Of a stretch of 64,000 bases of DNA, positions 1-9,022 are shown in pieces (within the stretch, counting starts at the first letter, position 1; each line of letters opens with the position of its first letter). The translations under genes and the position numbers were made by a program. Origin of the DNA: Chrysopilus asiliformis (taxonomy: Eukaryota; Arthropoda; Insecta; Diptera; Rhagionidae). Location: the NCBI GenBank assembly GCA_964034945.1, contig OZ035960.1, positions 75,614,585 to 75,678,584 of the forward strand, given 5' to 3'. Below the pieces are notes generated by a model. The model searched no databases. It saw nothing but the letters and a program-made list of their open reading frames with translations, and was not told the DNA's origin.

Positions 1-98
1 TATAGTGACGGAGTGCTAATAAATAAACTCAAGGAAATTGATAAAAGTGCTAATCGCGAAACGGTTGTCAAGAAAATAAATTCACTAAGAAGTTGTTA
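1..98 (+). pseudogene. MADF-domain remnant, cut off by an insertion
   Basis: The first frame from base 1 is open for about 33 codons and contains VVKKINSLRSCY. This resembles the C-terminal helix of MADF (Myb/SANT-like) DNA-binding domains (K-I-x-x-L-R-x-x-Y), which occur in insect transcription factors and as accessory proteins of PIF/Harbinger transposons. The domain is entered from the window edge, and its continuation is lost where the inverted-repeat element at about 98-226 begins. No start codon, partner exon or regulatory site is visible. It could be a transposon accessory gene or a fragment of a host MADF gene; the repeat-only surroundings favour the former. Confidence 0.45.
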
Positions 99-226
99 TA
101 GTGCCTGTCTACACGAAGATTCTAAATTTCGTTCGCTCTTTTTGGTTTCCCTCCCCACTGCGTCCCTCACCCTCACGAATGACGTGCCGCCCCAAAGTGA
201 ATCTTCGTGTAGAGAGGCACATTCAC
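98..226. repeat. Short inverted-repeat element (MITE-like)
   Basis: The two ends carry the same inverted arm containing CTACACGAAGATTC, starting near 101 and ending near 224. About 80 bases lie between the arms. A related stretch (ACGTGCCGC-CAAAGTGAAT) recurs at 1560-1589, so this is a small family. The target duplication is not clear. Confidence 0.55.
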
Positions 227-320
227 TTAAAATTATCGGTTGCAAACCGGTTTTTGAGTCTGGTCGTTGAAACCCACGGTATACAAATAGAAGGTTATAT
301 CTTCCGAGTGTCCAAAATGG

Positions 321-730
321 TATTCTACTGCGCATGTACGTCACGTGAATTACACATTTTTGACAGCTGGCCCATTTTGTATGGAAATTTTTTGTTGTTC
401 GTACGAAGTTCGGTGTTTTTTTAATATTTGTGTTTTAAAACTTGACTTGATATAAAAAAAACGATATGGCTATTTGTTCGGTGTTTGGTTGTGGCACAGA
501 CAATAATAAGCGTAGAAAAAAAACCGCAGAAATCAGGAAATCAGTCAAGTGAAACTTTTTAGATTTCCAAAAGACCCAAAAGTAGCCAAAGTGTAGATCA
601 AGAAATGTGGCAAAAAAGATAAAATAAAGGGAAGTAATTTCACTAGGTTTTCTTATGCATCTGCTACAAAAGTGTAATTCACGTGACGTCATTGTGAAAG
701 AAAGAGAGAGAAAGAAACATGCGCAATGTC
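321..730. mobile_element. Inverted-repeat segment enclosing a THAP fragment
   Basis: Bases 329-355 (TGCGCATGT, then ACGTCACGTGAATTACAC) recur inverted at 672-689 and 717-725. On the right the two blocks are separated by a GAAA-rich stretch. Between them lies a broken THAP domain (466-676). A THAP domain inside inverted repeats suggests a decayed P-like or other THAP-using transposon, but the repeats also contain CACGTGAC and TGCGCA motifs that could be promoter elements. No target duplication was found. Confidence 0.4.
466..676 (+). pseudogene. THAP-domain remnant (C2CH zinc finger), frameshifted
   Basis: From the ATG at 466 the frame gives MAICSVFGCG, matching the first half of a THAP finger (C-x4-C here). 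It stops after about 28 codons. The next frame continues with KLFRFPKDPKVAKV and then KKCGKKDK, the FRFPKDP...W core of THAP domains, but the conserved tryptophan codon reads TAG. One frameshift and one nonsense change therefore separate it from a working domain. THAP domains bind DNA and occur in P-element and Kolobok transposases and in host factors. The inverted repeats around it favour a transposon origin. Confidence 0.6.
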
Positions 731-734
731 TTAC

Positions 735-1096
735 CATAGTTTAACTAGTTAGGAAACGTAGGGCTTTTTACGTGTACCTACGTTGGAGTAAAGATAACCG
801 ATATACTCTGGACGCGGTTTTTCTTTCTTTCCTATGCGTAAATTACCAACAAAACACAACACATGTAAAACCTAGCCATATTTTCATACACCACCAACAC
901 ATGCAATCTCCCGCTGTCGGAAAATGGCATGTGTTGGTGGTGTATGAAAATATGGCTAGGTTTTACATGTGTTGTGTTTTGTTGGTAATTTACGCATAGG
1001 AAAGAAAGAAAAACCGCGTCCAGAGTATATCGGTTATCTTTACTCCAACGTAGGTACACGTAAAAAGCCCTACGTTTCCTAACTAGTTAAACTATG
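735..1096. mobile_element. CATAG foldback element, copy 1 (near-perfect hairpin)
   Basis: A 362-bp near-perfect palindrome beginning CATAGTTTAACTAGTTAGG and ending with its reverse complement. Arms are about 170 bases, and the centre (about 903-928) is a short asymmetric spacer. It is flanked by identical 7-bp target duplications, gtcttac, at 728-734 and 1097-1103. Because it is palindromic, both strands give almost the same translation, which is not evidence of coding. A second copy lies at 55896-56259 and a non-palindromic relative at 46733-48007. Confidence 0.9.
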
Positions 1097-1103
1097 GTCT
1101 TAC

Positions 1104-1550
1104 CTTGTGTTATTATACCGTGGTTGAAACCTGTGTCTTTCTGTGTGCGTAATTTCATCGAGTCAGTCGGTGCTTAGCCACCGACTCGTAAACATATCCC
1201 AAACAAACAAAAATTGAATGCAAATAATGAAATCCCAATTTCAGGTAGTTTTATTTTTCAGGTAGGTAGGAAAGGGTAAATGCCATAACAAATTACCAGT
1301 CCTTATTCTTCTATTATTGGCAGTTTCTATTGTGGCAATTGATGTTGCCTCGGTTTTGGCATAAAAATAGAGCCGCTGCTGATGAAGCATATAATAAATA
1401 TGTTACAGCAATTATCTGATCCATATTTCACTGCAATAATTTTACAACTGAGTTAAATTTTGAGGTTATTTTCATCCCAATGTCTTAACGTCAAAAAGGC
1501 GAAAGATTTTAGCGAATGAAAAAGGCGAACCGTGTGCACACGGCAACAAA
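1104..1550. other. Unassigned AT-rich sequence with one hairpin
   Basis: No coding signal. A 30-base imperfect hairpin (CGAGTCAGTCGGTG against CACCGACTCG) occupies 1159-1188. The rest shows no repeat that I can pair within the window. Confidence 0.4.
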
Positions 1551-1656
1551 ATGAGGAAAGACGTGCCGCCTCAAAGTGAATCCTCGTGTAATCACACGCA
1601 TAGAATCATTTTCTCCATGGAGCAGTTCTTGAAGCAAGTTCACATGAGAATAAAGG

Positions 1657-2090
1657 GAGAACTCCAATTGAGCAGAGGCAGCAGCAGAGGCAGAAGCAGT
1701 AGCAGTGGCAGAAGCAGAATCTGCTTTCTTTCCCACAATGAAATTTGAATTCTGACGAAAATAGCAGAAACCTGTCAAAACGTTGTACGTATTTATATCC
1801 GCGGCATGATTTGTCGTATAATATTTTGTTGTTTTCAACATATTCAATTGATTTCTCCTCCATTTCAAGTATTACAAATATTTACTTCCGGCCATATATG
1901 CAAAAAATATCCATATCGATTTGTGAGGTTAAATTGAAAGCAGAAATTTAGAGATTAGAGCTAAAATGTGTTTCGGTTTCTGCCGCTGCCTCTGCTGCTG
2001 CTTTATTGGAGCTCAACACATAAGACGCTATGTGTTCTAAAGTTCTGCTTCTGCCTCTGCCCAATTGGAGTTCTCGCTTTAGTGCTTCTT
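1657..2090. repeat. Inverted pair of GCAGAGGCAGAAGC-rich arms
   Basis: The stretch at 1657-1720 (GAGAACTCCAATTGAGCAGA and CAG/GCA-rich sequence) returns inverted at about 1978-2076. The arms are low-complexity, so apparent Ser/Gly/Arg- or Cys-rich frames here are composition effects. It may be a degenerate foldback. Confidence 0.5.
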
Positions 2091-2115
2091 TTTAATAACC
2101 ACTGTTTGCACATTA

Positions 2116-2726
2116 GGTCTGTTCGATATATGTCCTGGACTTACTCCGAATATTTTCACTTTACTCCACAAAATGGCGGATTTTCTTACTCTGAATTTGT
2201 TTTTATCGAACAACTTGGAGTAAGTTCAGAGTAAGTCACGTTTGAACTGTCAAGGTTGAGGTTAAGTTTTACGTTTGTGTACAACATTCTTCAAATGAAT
2301 ATCAAGGAACTAATCATGTTTAATTTGATTTCTGATGATTTCGATCAATTTGATCAATATGAATTTAATATATTCGTTTAATATATTAAATGTATTTCAT
2401 GAAACCTGTTTTGTAAACTTACGCTCAACTTGGTATACTCGCAATTCTCCAGAATGATTTTCAACATATAAATTTTCATAATTATACATTTTATAAATTT
2501 TTCTTGACTTCCAAACACTGTAAAAGAGAGGTTATGTCTGAGAAATATCAGCTGTCAAAAGTTTACTCCAGCTAAAAGCAACAGTAAGTCCAGGACTGAA
2601 AAGATGAGTCCTGGACTTACACTTTTCTGCTCGATATGTGTTCGGAGTAAGTTCAGAACTCATATCGAACAGAAAAGAGTAAAAATTTTTACTCTGAGTA
2701 AGTCCAGGACTCATATCGAACAGACC
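2116..2726. mobile_element. GGTCTG MITE, copy 1 (TA target duplication)
   Basis: The element begins GGTCTGTTCGATAT and ends with the reverse complement, flanked by TA on both sides as in Tc1/mariner-type elements. Inside, the terminal motif GAGTAAGTCCAGGACT recurs several times in both orientations, so the ends have been duplicated inward. It is non-coding. Copy 2 at 4761-5249 lacks about 110 bases present here around 2330-2450. Confidence 0.85.
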
Positions 2727-2861
2727 TATTTAGTTCGTCGACATTTTTTTTACAAATCATACAAACAGCTAAGCTGAAAAGTAATACGTCTTGCTCGCTT
2801 AACCCTAGGCACCAGAACGATTTTTGAACCGAAATTAAAAATATTTTTAATAAAGAATAAC

Positions 2862-3330
2862 CACCCCTATTCCCGTAACCGGCGGGACGTGTATACGCCA
2901 CGCAAGTTTTATCTCGATCGAATGAAATTTTCTTATTCTAGTAGACGTAGAAACGCAGTTTTATTCAGCCCCGCGCTTTGCTGATTTGATACGCATGAAG
3001 TTTTATTTGTTCAATTAAATGATTGTAGTTAGTTTTTCCTGACATTCAAAACTTATATTTAGTTAAAATTCATTGAATGTATAAATAAAATTCACATTTT
3101 TATTCAAACTTTCTATTTAATTGATTGGTCCCGCAACGATTTACTCGCGGGAAATAAATGTATGGAAAAGTCAAAACATTCGCGGGTGCGTTTACTGTAA
3201 TACCGAAAGTAAAACGTTTTCAGCACCACGGCACACGCCGGGACAATTGCGTTTAGCAGAATGCAAATTTTCTGCGGGAAACGCCAAATCCCGCGGCGTA
3301 CACGTCCCGCCGGTTACGGGAATAGGGGTG
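2862..3330. mobile_element. Inverted-repeat element with CACCCCTATTCCCG ends
   Basis: The terminal inverted repeats read CACCCCTATTCCCGTAACC and continue for about 35 bases with few mismatches. The interior is non-coding. The target duplication is not resolved, so the superfamily is open. Confidence 0.7.
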
Positions 3331-3350
3331 ATTATGAAATGCCCATTGTA

Positions 3351-3751
3351 GGGTAAAATACCCACATCTGAGCCCCCTTAAGCCTTTTTTCACTTCATAC
3401 CATATTTTCTTTGTGTTCCGTATACTTTCTGAGAAACTTATACTTACTGGTCGAAAGTATAGAATGTTTAAATTAAATTAACATATACATATTCCTCAAC
3501 AATTTGGATAAAAAAAAAGAATTATGTGTAAATGTGGAAGTTATCCCAAAATCCAGTTCTCAGCCCCCCGTATTAAATTAAGTACGCCTAGTAACTCAAA
3601 GAAATAAGAATTGAATTCGAAAAATAATTGGTTTCATCACGTTGTGAAATGTGTTTTAATTGACTCAATCGCGCACAATTCTTGTTTTAGGCGGAAAATT
3701 AACAGGGGTGCTCAGAACTGTTGCCGGGGCTCAGATCTGGATACTTTACCC
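3351..3751. mobile_element. Inverted-repeat MITE with GGGTAAAATACCC ends
   Basis: Ends are GGGTAAAATACCCACATCTG and an imperfect inverted copy ending at 3751. TA flanks both ends (3349-3350 and 3752-3753), which fits the Tc1/mariner superfamily. It is non-coding. Confidence 0.7.
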
Positions 3752-3954
3752 TAACGAATAAACCACATTTTTATGATTTTTAAACAAACCAGAATTACAT
3801 CTGTGCACTGAGTGCCCAAGTACACGATATATGGAAGTTTTATAGTACAGGGGTCTAGGGTTAAACTATTCAATATTCATCATAACAAAAGTTCTAAATA
3901 CGATATGCTAACGCTATGAAGTTTCAAACAAAACTGTGTAAAATATATAATGCT

Positions 3955-4376
3955 TGGAGCCCAATGAATCCAACGCGAACGCCGAAACTGTCACTTACAA
4001 GTTTGTCCAATAGAAATCATTTGAAGTGAGCACAGTGAACGCAGTGAACGCAACTACAACGCAAAAGTTTGCGAACTTCTAACTTTGCCGAAGAATTCTG
4101 CGTTGACAGTTCATAAAGTGAGGTTGAGGAAATGTCGTTCGATTAAAAATTGATAGCCTTAGTGCAAAAAACAACAAATAACAAACATAAAGACCAACAA
4201 AACAAATTATGGCTTCAAAATTATCCATTTTTGTAATTTTGCCAGCTTTATACCACTTTATATTATGTCACTTTTAATACTTTACGAGATGCCATTGGGC
4301 TCTGCCGCTGAATTGTTGCGCTGCGTGACAGTTCACAGCGTTGGAGTTGCGTTCGCGTTGCGTTCATTGGGTTCCA
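3955..4376. mobile_element. Inverted-repeat element with GCCCAATGAA ends
   Basis: The left end (TGGAGCCCAATGAATCCAAC) and right end (TTCATTGGGTTCCA on the + strand) are inverted copies of about 28 bases, and the GCGAACGC block is also mirrored. No frame and no clear target duplication were found. The adjacent 4380-4492 has a further CGTGTGGAC repeat that looks like the end of another element. Confidence 0.65.
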
Positions 4377-4541
4377 GAGGTAAAAGACTGAACCGTGTGG
4401 ACGCAAAATTTGCGCAGTTTTTTAAGAAATAAAACTGCTTAAACTGAAACGGGGCAAAAATACGGAGCGTGTGGACCGCGCTTAATGATTTTTGACATCT
4501 TTTTTCAGGTTTGACAAGTTCAGCCTTTGGCAATTTCAACC

Positions 4542-5390
4542 ATGGAAAGATCACCTATCGAACAAGGTGTTATTGAAGGCTATTACGAAAATCAGTGTTA
4601 AAACATAAATGCATTTCGCATTTTTCGAAACAGCGAAGTTAATTGGCCATCAAGATCGTGCGATTTGACGCCTTTGAAGTTCTCTCTTTGGGGTTATCTC
4701 AAGAGTACGGTCTATGCTAACAAGCCAACAGCAATTCAACCGCTGAAGGATGAGATAATAGGTCTGTTCGATATAAGTCCTGGACTTACTCCGAATATTT
4801 TCACTTTACCCCACAAAATGGCGGATTTTCTTACTCTGAATTTGTTTTTATCGAACAACTTGGAGTAAGTTCAGAGTAAGTCACGTTTGAACTGTCAAGG
4901 TTGAGGTTAAGTTTTACATTTGTGTACAACATTTTTAAAATGAATATCAAGGAACTAATCATGTTTAATTTGATTTCTCTCCAGAATGATTTTCAACATA
5001 TAAATTTTCATAATTATACATTTTTCTTGACTTCCAAACACTGTAAAAGAGAGGTTATGTCTGACAAATATCAGCTGTCAAAAGTTTACTCCAGCTAAAA
5101 GCAATAGTAAGTCCAGGACTGAAAAGATGAGTCCTGGACTTACACTTTTCTGTTCGATATGTGTTCGGAGTAAGTCCAGGACTTATATCGAACAGAAAAG
5201 AGTAAAAATTTTTACTCTGAGTAAGTACAGGACTCATATCGAACAGACCTAATAAGGCATATTCGGGGGATCAAGAGACAATTATGTAGAGATGTAATCA
5301 AAAACTTTGATTGGAGGTGTTCCGCCGAAGTCTTGGCAAACATTTGAGCGCTTTCACATATAATTGCCATGTGCCAAATAACATGATTCA
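4542..5390 (+). pseudogene. Internally deleted IS630/Tc1-mariner-type transposase
   Basis: Starting at ATG 4542 the frame gives MERSPIEQGVIEGYYENQC, the N-terminal helix-turn-helix start typical of this insect family, then a stop. It then jumps directly to the C-terminal DDE segment VNWPSRSCDLTPLKFSLWGY and LKSTVYANKP. More than half the protein, including the first two catalytic Asp positions, is missing between them. The remaining C-terminus (CRDVIKNF...) resumes after 5252 because a GGTCTG MITE sits in the frame at 4761-5249. A longer relative is on the minus strand at 28490-29020. This is a dead, non-autonomous derivative. Confidence 0.75.
4761..5249. mobile_element. GGTCTG MITE, copy 2, inside a transposase remnant
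   Basis: It has the same ends as copy 1 (GGTCTGTTCGATAT) with TA on both sides; the second flank reads TAATA on both sides, so a longer duplication is possible. It interrupts the transposase reading frame between codons for KDEII and the C-terminal helix, so it is younger than that copy. Confidence 0.85.
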
Positions 5391-5395
5391 AAAAA

Positions 5396-5505
5396 GATGG
5401 TGTCTGTCTTGTAGAGATGGCCAGAAGACGTGGATCCGCCTACAACGATCGCTAATAGATATTTAAGTAAGAAATTTTAGTGAAAAGGAAATTAAGGAAA
5501 CAAAA
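5396..5505 (+). repeat. GGTGTCTGTCT terminal repeat, copy 1
   Basis: The stretch GGTGTCTGTCTTGTAGAGAT through GCGATCGTTG-like sequence (here CGATCGC) and TTTCACTAAAA-complement recurs inverted at 28335-28452 and 63421-63548, and as a 20-base scrap at 32720-32740. It is probably one end of the IS630-type element beside it, or of a short element often found near it. Confidence 0.6.
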
Positions 5506-5507
5506 TT

Positions 5508-5805
5508 TTATTTATAATTGGTTTATGATAAGAGAAGTATGAAATAATTATCATACATACAGTGTTCAAAACGCTCCCATTTCTAGTTTTTCGTTCTGCT
5601 CCCAAGGAGGAATTGAAATTAATGGAAAATAAAAATTCAGAAATTCAGTAAACCTCCCAAAGAACAAGAACGAAATTATGGTTTTTACGTTCTTGCTCTT
5701 AAGATCTTTACATTTGCGTTTTGTGTTTACGTTCTTTGAGAACAGAAATTTCGCTCTCTTACTAATGAAACGCATACCACCACTCATTAAGTTCCAAGAT
5801 GTTAT
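5508..5805 (-). repeat. CATACCCAACAGCC family, partial copy
   Basis: The sequence from TTTATAATTGGTTTATGAT through CAGTGTTCAAAACGCTCCCA to CTCTCTTACTAATGAAA matches the complement of 13660-13927 and parts of 32968-33712, 46207-49647 and 62400-62790. It ends abruptly near 5800. No coding function is apparent; short frames here are incidental. Confidence 0.7.
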
Positions 5806-6271
5806 ATTCTCATACAGCAAAATTAAAATTAGAGATAAACCGGCAGCGATTTTGGTTCACTGCAATGATTGTGTCACAAATTGCTCTTAGCCAATTAAGA
5901 CATTTTACAGTTGCTGCGTGTGACGTACGGTGGAAAGTTTGGGTCGAATTTTTAAACTTCACCAACTATTTTGAGTTTAAAACTACCAAATAAACATTTT
6001 GTCGACTCCTCGACAGAGGGTTACATATTTTCGAATTGTTTTCCGTGTGACATGTTTTGTTGGCCTGAGTGTCTTCTGTAGTCTCGAGCGTCATTATTTG
6101 GTAGGGATTTGATATAGTGTTTCTAGTGCTTATTTTTATAAGTTTTGTGTGTTATTCTGTTTATTTTAAACTTTTAAAGTCATTTTTTCAAAAAGACGGT
6201 TCAAAAATGACCAAACCGCGGTCATAATTAAATTTTTGTGAACGTTTGATTTCTACCGTTCTTACACATAA
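5806..6271. other. Unassigned sequence
   Basis: I see no supported gene or paired repeat here. Confidence 0.4.
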
Positions 6272-6522
6272 AGGTCGATCCAGACTACACGATGTACGGG
6301 GTACGAGGTTGGCACGTACCCCGAACATCGAGTGTTTGGATGGGAAATTTGCACATGGTTTCACCTAGTGAGTAAAATCAGAAGCTGTTTGATTATCCTC
6401 GTACGTGGTAACCGCGTACACGAATGAGCAAAACCCTGTGCAGTGTGGATGCAGTTCCATGTACGAGGAAACCAAAAACCTCGTATCTCGTACCCCGTAC
6501 ATCGTGTAGTCTGGATCGAGCT
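6272..6522. mobile_element. Harbinger-type MITE (TAA duplication)
   Basis: A 251-bp foldback whose arms share TCGATCCAGACTACACGATG and the following GTACGGGGTACGAG. It is flanked by TAA at 6269-6271 and 6523-6525, the 3-bp target duplication of PIF/Harbinger elements. It is non-coding. Confidence 0.8.
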
Positions 6523-6525
6523 TAA

Positions 6526-7484
6526 GAAAAGCATTAAAATTACTCAAGAATCGGAATCATAACGGAGCCCGAACGTTCCCGGGGCATATACCCATGATTC
6601 AGTTCGATGAGCCCGCAACGTGTCTGCATGTGGTTTTTGCATTCGAAAGTTCTAGAACACTTTTTTTTTTGGAAAAAAAATCCGATTTGGAGATAATCGC
6701 AAAAATCTTTGCTATTTTTGTACAGGAGGGAATGAAAGGGTTGAATTTTGATGTCTGGCAAAGTTATGTAGAACTATATTCTTAACACTTTTTCGATCAA
6801 ATCAAAATTTGTATGGAAATGGAAACGATGATTATACCTACTTATATTCGGAATATGAGGTATGATTATGTAAGAAAGATATCATCCCACCGTTAGGTGG
6901 ATTAAGGTGTGTATTTACCTTAGTTTTATGAACCCATTGCAATCTAAGCGTTGAAGTATCCTCTTTTTGCTTTTTTGTTCGTTCGATAATGGCATGGTAG
7001 CACGTTGCACTATGGAAACTTGTTTTTTTGATAACAAAAAATGCATGAAAGAAATGTGTTAGGTTTTAAATACATATACAAAGGCAATAGTCTTTTTTTT
7101 GGAAAGCGTCCTCTTTTTCATTCAGGCATATCTGGTCACCTAAGTTATAGTCCCGATTTCCCTTTATAAAATAGTAAGATTTACAATTTTTTTTTTCTAA
7201 AATCGTATGTGACCCCGAGCCTCCAGCTGAGAACAGTGCAATTAAAATTTTACTTATATAGTTACTGAAGGCGATCTCGCGAGACTACAACCGATCGATC
7301 GCATCAAGTATATTATTTTGCGGATCGTACTTTAGACGCGAAATTGTTCGCGAGAAAAGTACCGAACTGCGAGCAAGCCGAATCTGATGGGATATTTGGT
7401 GCGGACAAGAGCAAATAAATATTTGGCCGTGTCATTTAGGAAAAAGAAATAAGTGTTTTTGGTTTATCTTGTGTTGAATAAGAA
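6526..7484. other. Unassigned sequence
   Basis: Mostly low-complexity AT-rich DNA. The GC-richer part at about 7265-7400 contains CGCGAAATTGTTCGCGAG-like sequence and may be the 5' end of the element that contributed the MADF fragment at 7485. Confidence 0.35.
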
Positions 7485-7620
7485 ATGGACTGTGAAAAAT
7501 TGATTTCGAAAGTGCTCAAAAAAAAAGCTTTATCGGATATGAGTGACAAACGGTATCACATGACGGATGTTCAACGTAATTTATAGACTGAGTTTTCGAA
7601 GGAAATAGAATGTGAAATTA
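7485..7620 (+). pseudogene. MADF-domain N-terminus, nonsense-broken
   Basis: ATG at 7485 opens MDCEKLISKVLKKKALSDMS followed by DKRYHMTDVQRNL and TAG at 7584-7586. Reading continues in frame as TEFSKEIECE. This is the start of a MADF domain (x-L-I-x-x-V...L-W-D...Y-H-x-x-D), with the usual Trp positions changed. MADF proteins accompany PIF/Harbinger transposases. GC-rich flanks at 7260-7400 and 7760-7870 (GCGCGAATTCGCG) may be the element ends. Nothing downstream continues the protein. Confidence 0.55.
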
Positions 7621-8860
7621 AATTTACTTCGCAAACCTATTCCCTCTATCTTAAAACTTTTCTTCTATAATGTTATCCATTTCGATAACAAAATAATTTT
7701 TTTAACAAAATAATATCTCAATAACAATAAATTCGAACTGAAAACGCAATTTTAATGCGATTCGTTATAATGACGATTCGCGCAAATTCTCGTGTAGTAT
7801 GTGCACTGCAGTTGAGATTTCTGACGATTTATTTCCGCGCGAATTCGCGTCCAGTGTGCGAGGGGTCGAACTGTTTATGGATAAATAAATAACATTTTTT
7901 GGTTTATTCTTTTACTTCATTTTATGTGTCCTCTTACGACTCCAATAGTCACAGTTGGGAACAAAAGTGCTCTTTCACTTCATATGCGGGAAATACAGTC
8001 ACATCCTTTCGATATTCATAACTACAGAAACAACTTTTTACGAACTAAATTTATTATATCTCATTTTGCAGGCATTAAATGGTAACACATACACATTTAT
8101 CTGGAAAATTGAAAACTTAAACATAATCTCTCAACTTCTTTCGTAGGGACAGGAAAACACTATGTAGTCGATGGATATATATATTTTTTTAATATTAAAC
8201 AACTAAAAAGGTAACAAAGTGTGGTTTTGCTGATATGTTTTATATTTGTGTTGAAAAATCGATCTGAATTGGCAAATGGAACGTGGGTTGAGAAAAAGCC
8301 CCTATATTGCATCTGTGTTACTCTGGAACTATATTTTATTTGATTTTATCAATTCACTTTCATTCCGGACCATCGATCGTTGTTAAATACGGAAACTGTA
8401 TTGAGGTCGGAAATGCCCATAAATAATGTATAGGCCAATAAAATGGTAACAAGACAGCATCAAGGGGAATGGGCAATTTGTCTAGTCTATTCAGTAAATA
8501 AACATTGGTTTTCTACTCCATTATATTTACAAAATGTTTTAACATTTTGTTAGAAAATTAATTTGCTGCAATTGTTGGAAACGGATACACTACCAAAAAA
8601 AAACACATAAATGTATTGTATTTGAATGAAGAGTTATAGTACCTCTGGAGCAGTTAAAGGCAATTTTTCCAGAGGTGTACCACAAAAAAATTCGGTTCGG
8701 ACATGATGTGTAATAAATCTAATTTATTCTGAACAGTAAATAATTACTATAAGGCCAACATAATTAACAAGAAAACCTCTTGAGAACCCACAATTTTGAC
8801 AGCTTTGGTTTTTTTTCTAAAAATATTAACTGAAAACTAGTCATTTTAAAACTCTGTTAA
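7621..8860. other. Unassigned sequence, possible element end at 7745-7870
   Basis: The stretch at 7745-7870 contains GATTCGCGC and GCGCGAATTCGCG and could be the right end of the MADF-bearing element. The remainder is AT-rich without pairable repeats or frames that I recognise. Confidence 0.35.
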
Positions 8861-9022
8861 TACTATGTTCACACCCACGCAAAATTACGTAATTTTGAGG
8901 ATTTGTGTGATTTTGAACGAAATCGCGCTCGAAATCACGAGATTTGCAGTACATTAGCGTGTTTTCAAAATCACTAAAAGTACGTAATTTCCACAAAATT
9001 ACGAACGAAATCAAGTAAAAAG

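Noticed and set aside
772..1059. Identical 75-codon frames on both strands, repeated at 55934-56221
   Set aside because: They are a direct consequence of a palindromic element; there is no domain and no codon bias.
1509..1868. Ser/Ala-rich or Cys-rich frames near 1600-1860
   Set aside because: They arise from a GCAGAGGCA-type low-complexity repeat; both strands and frames give similar artefacts.
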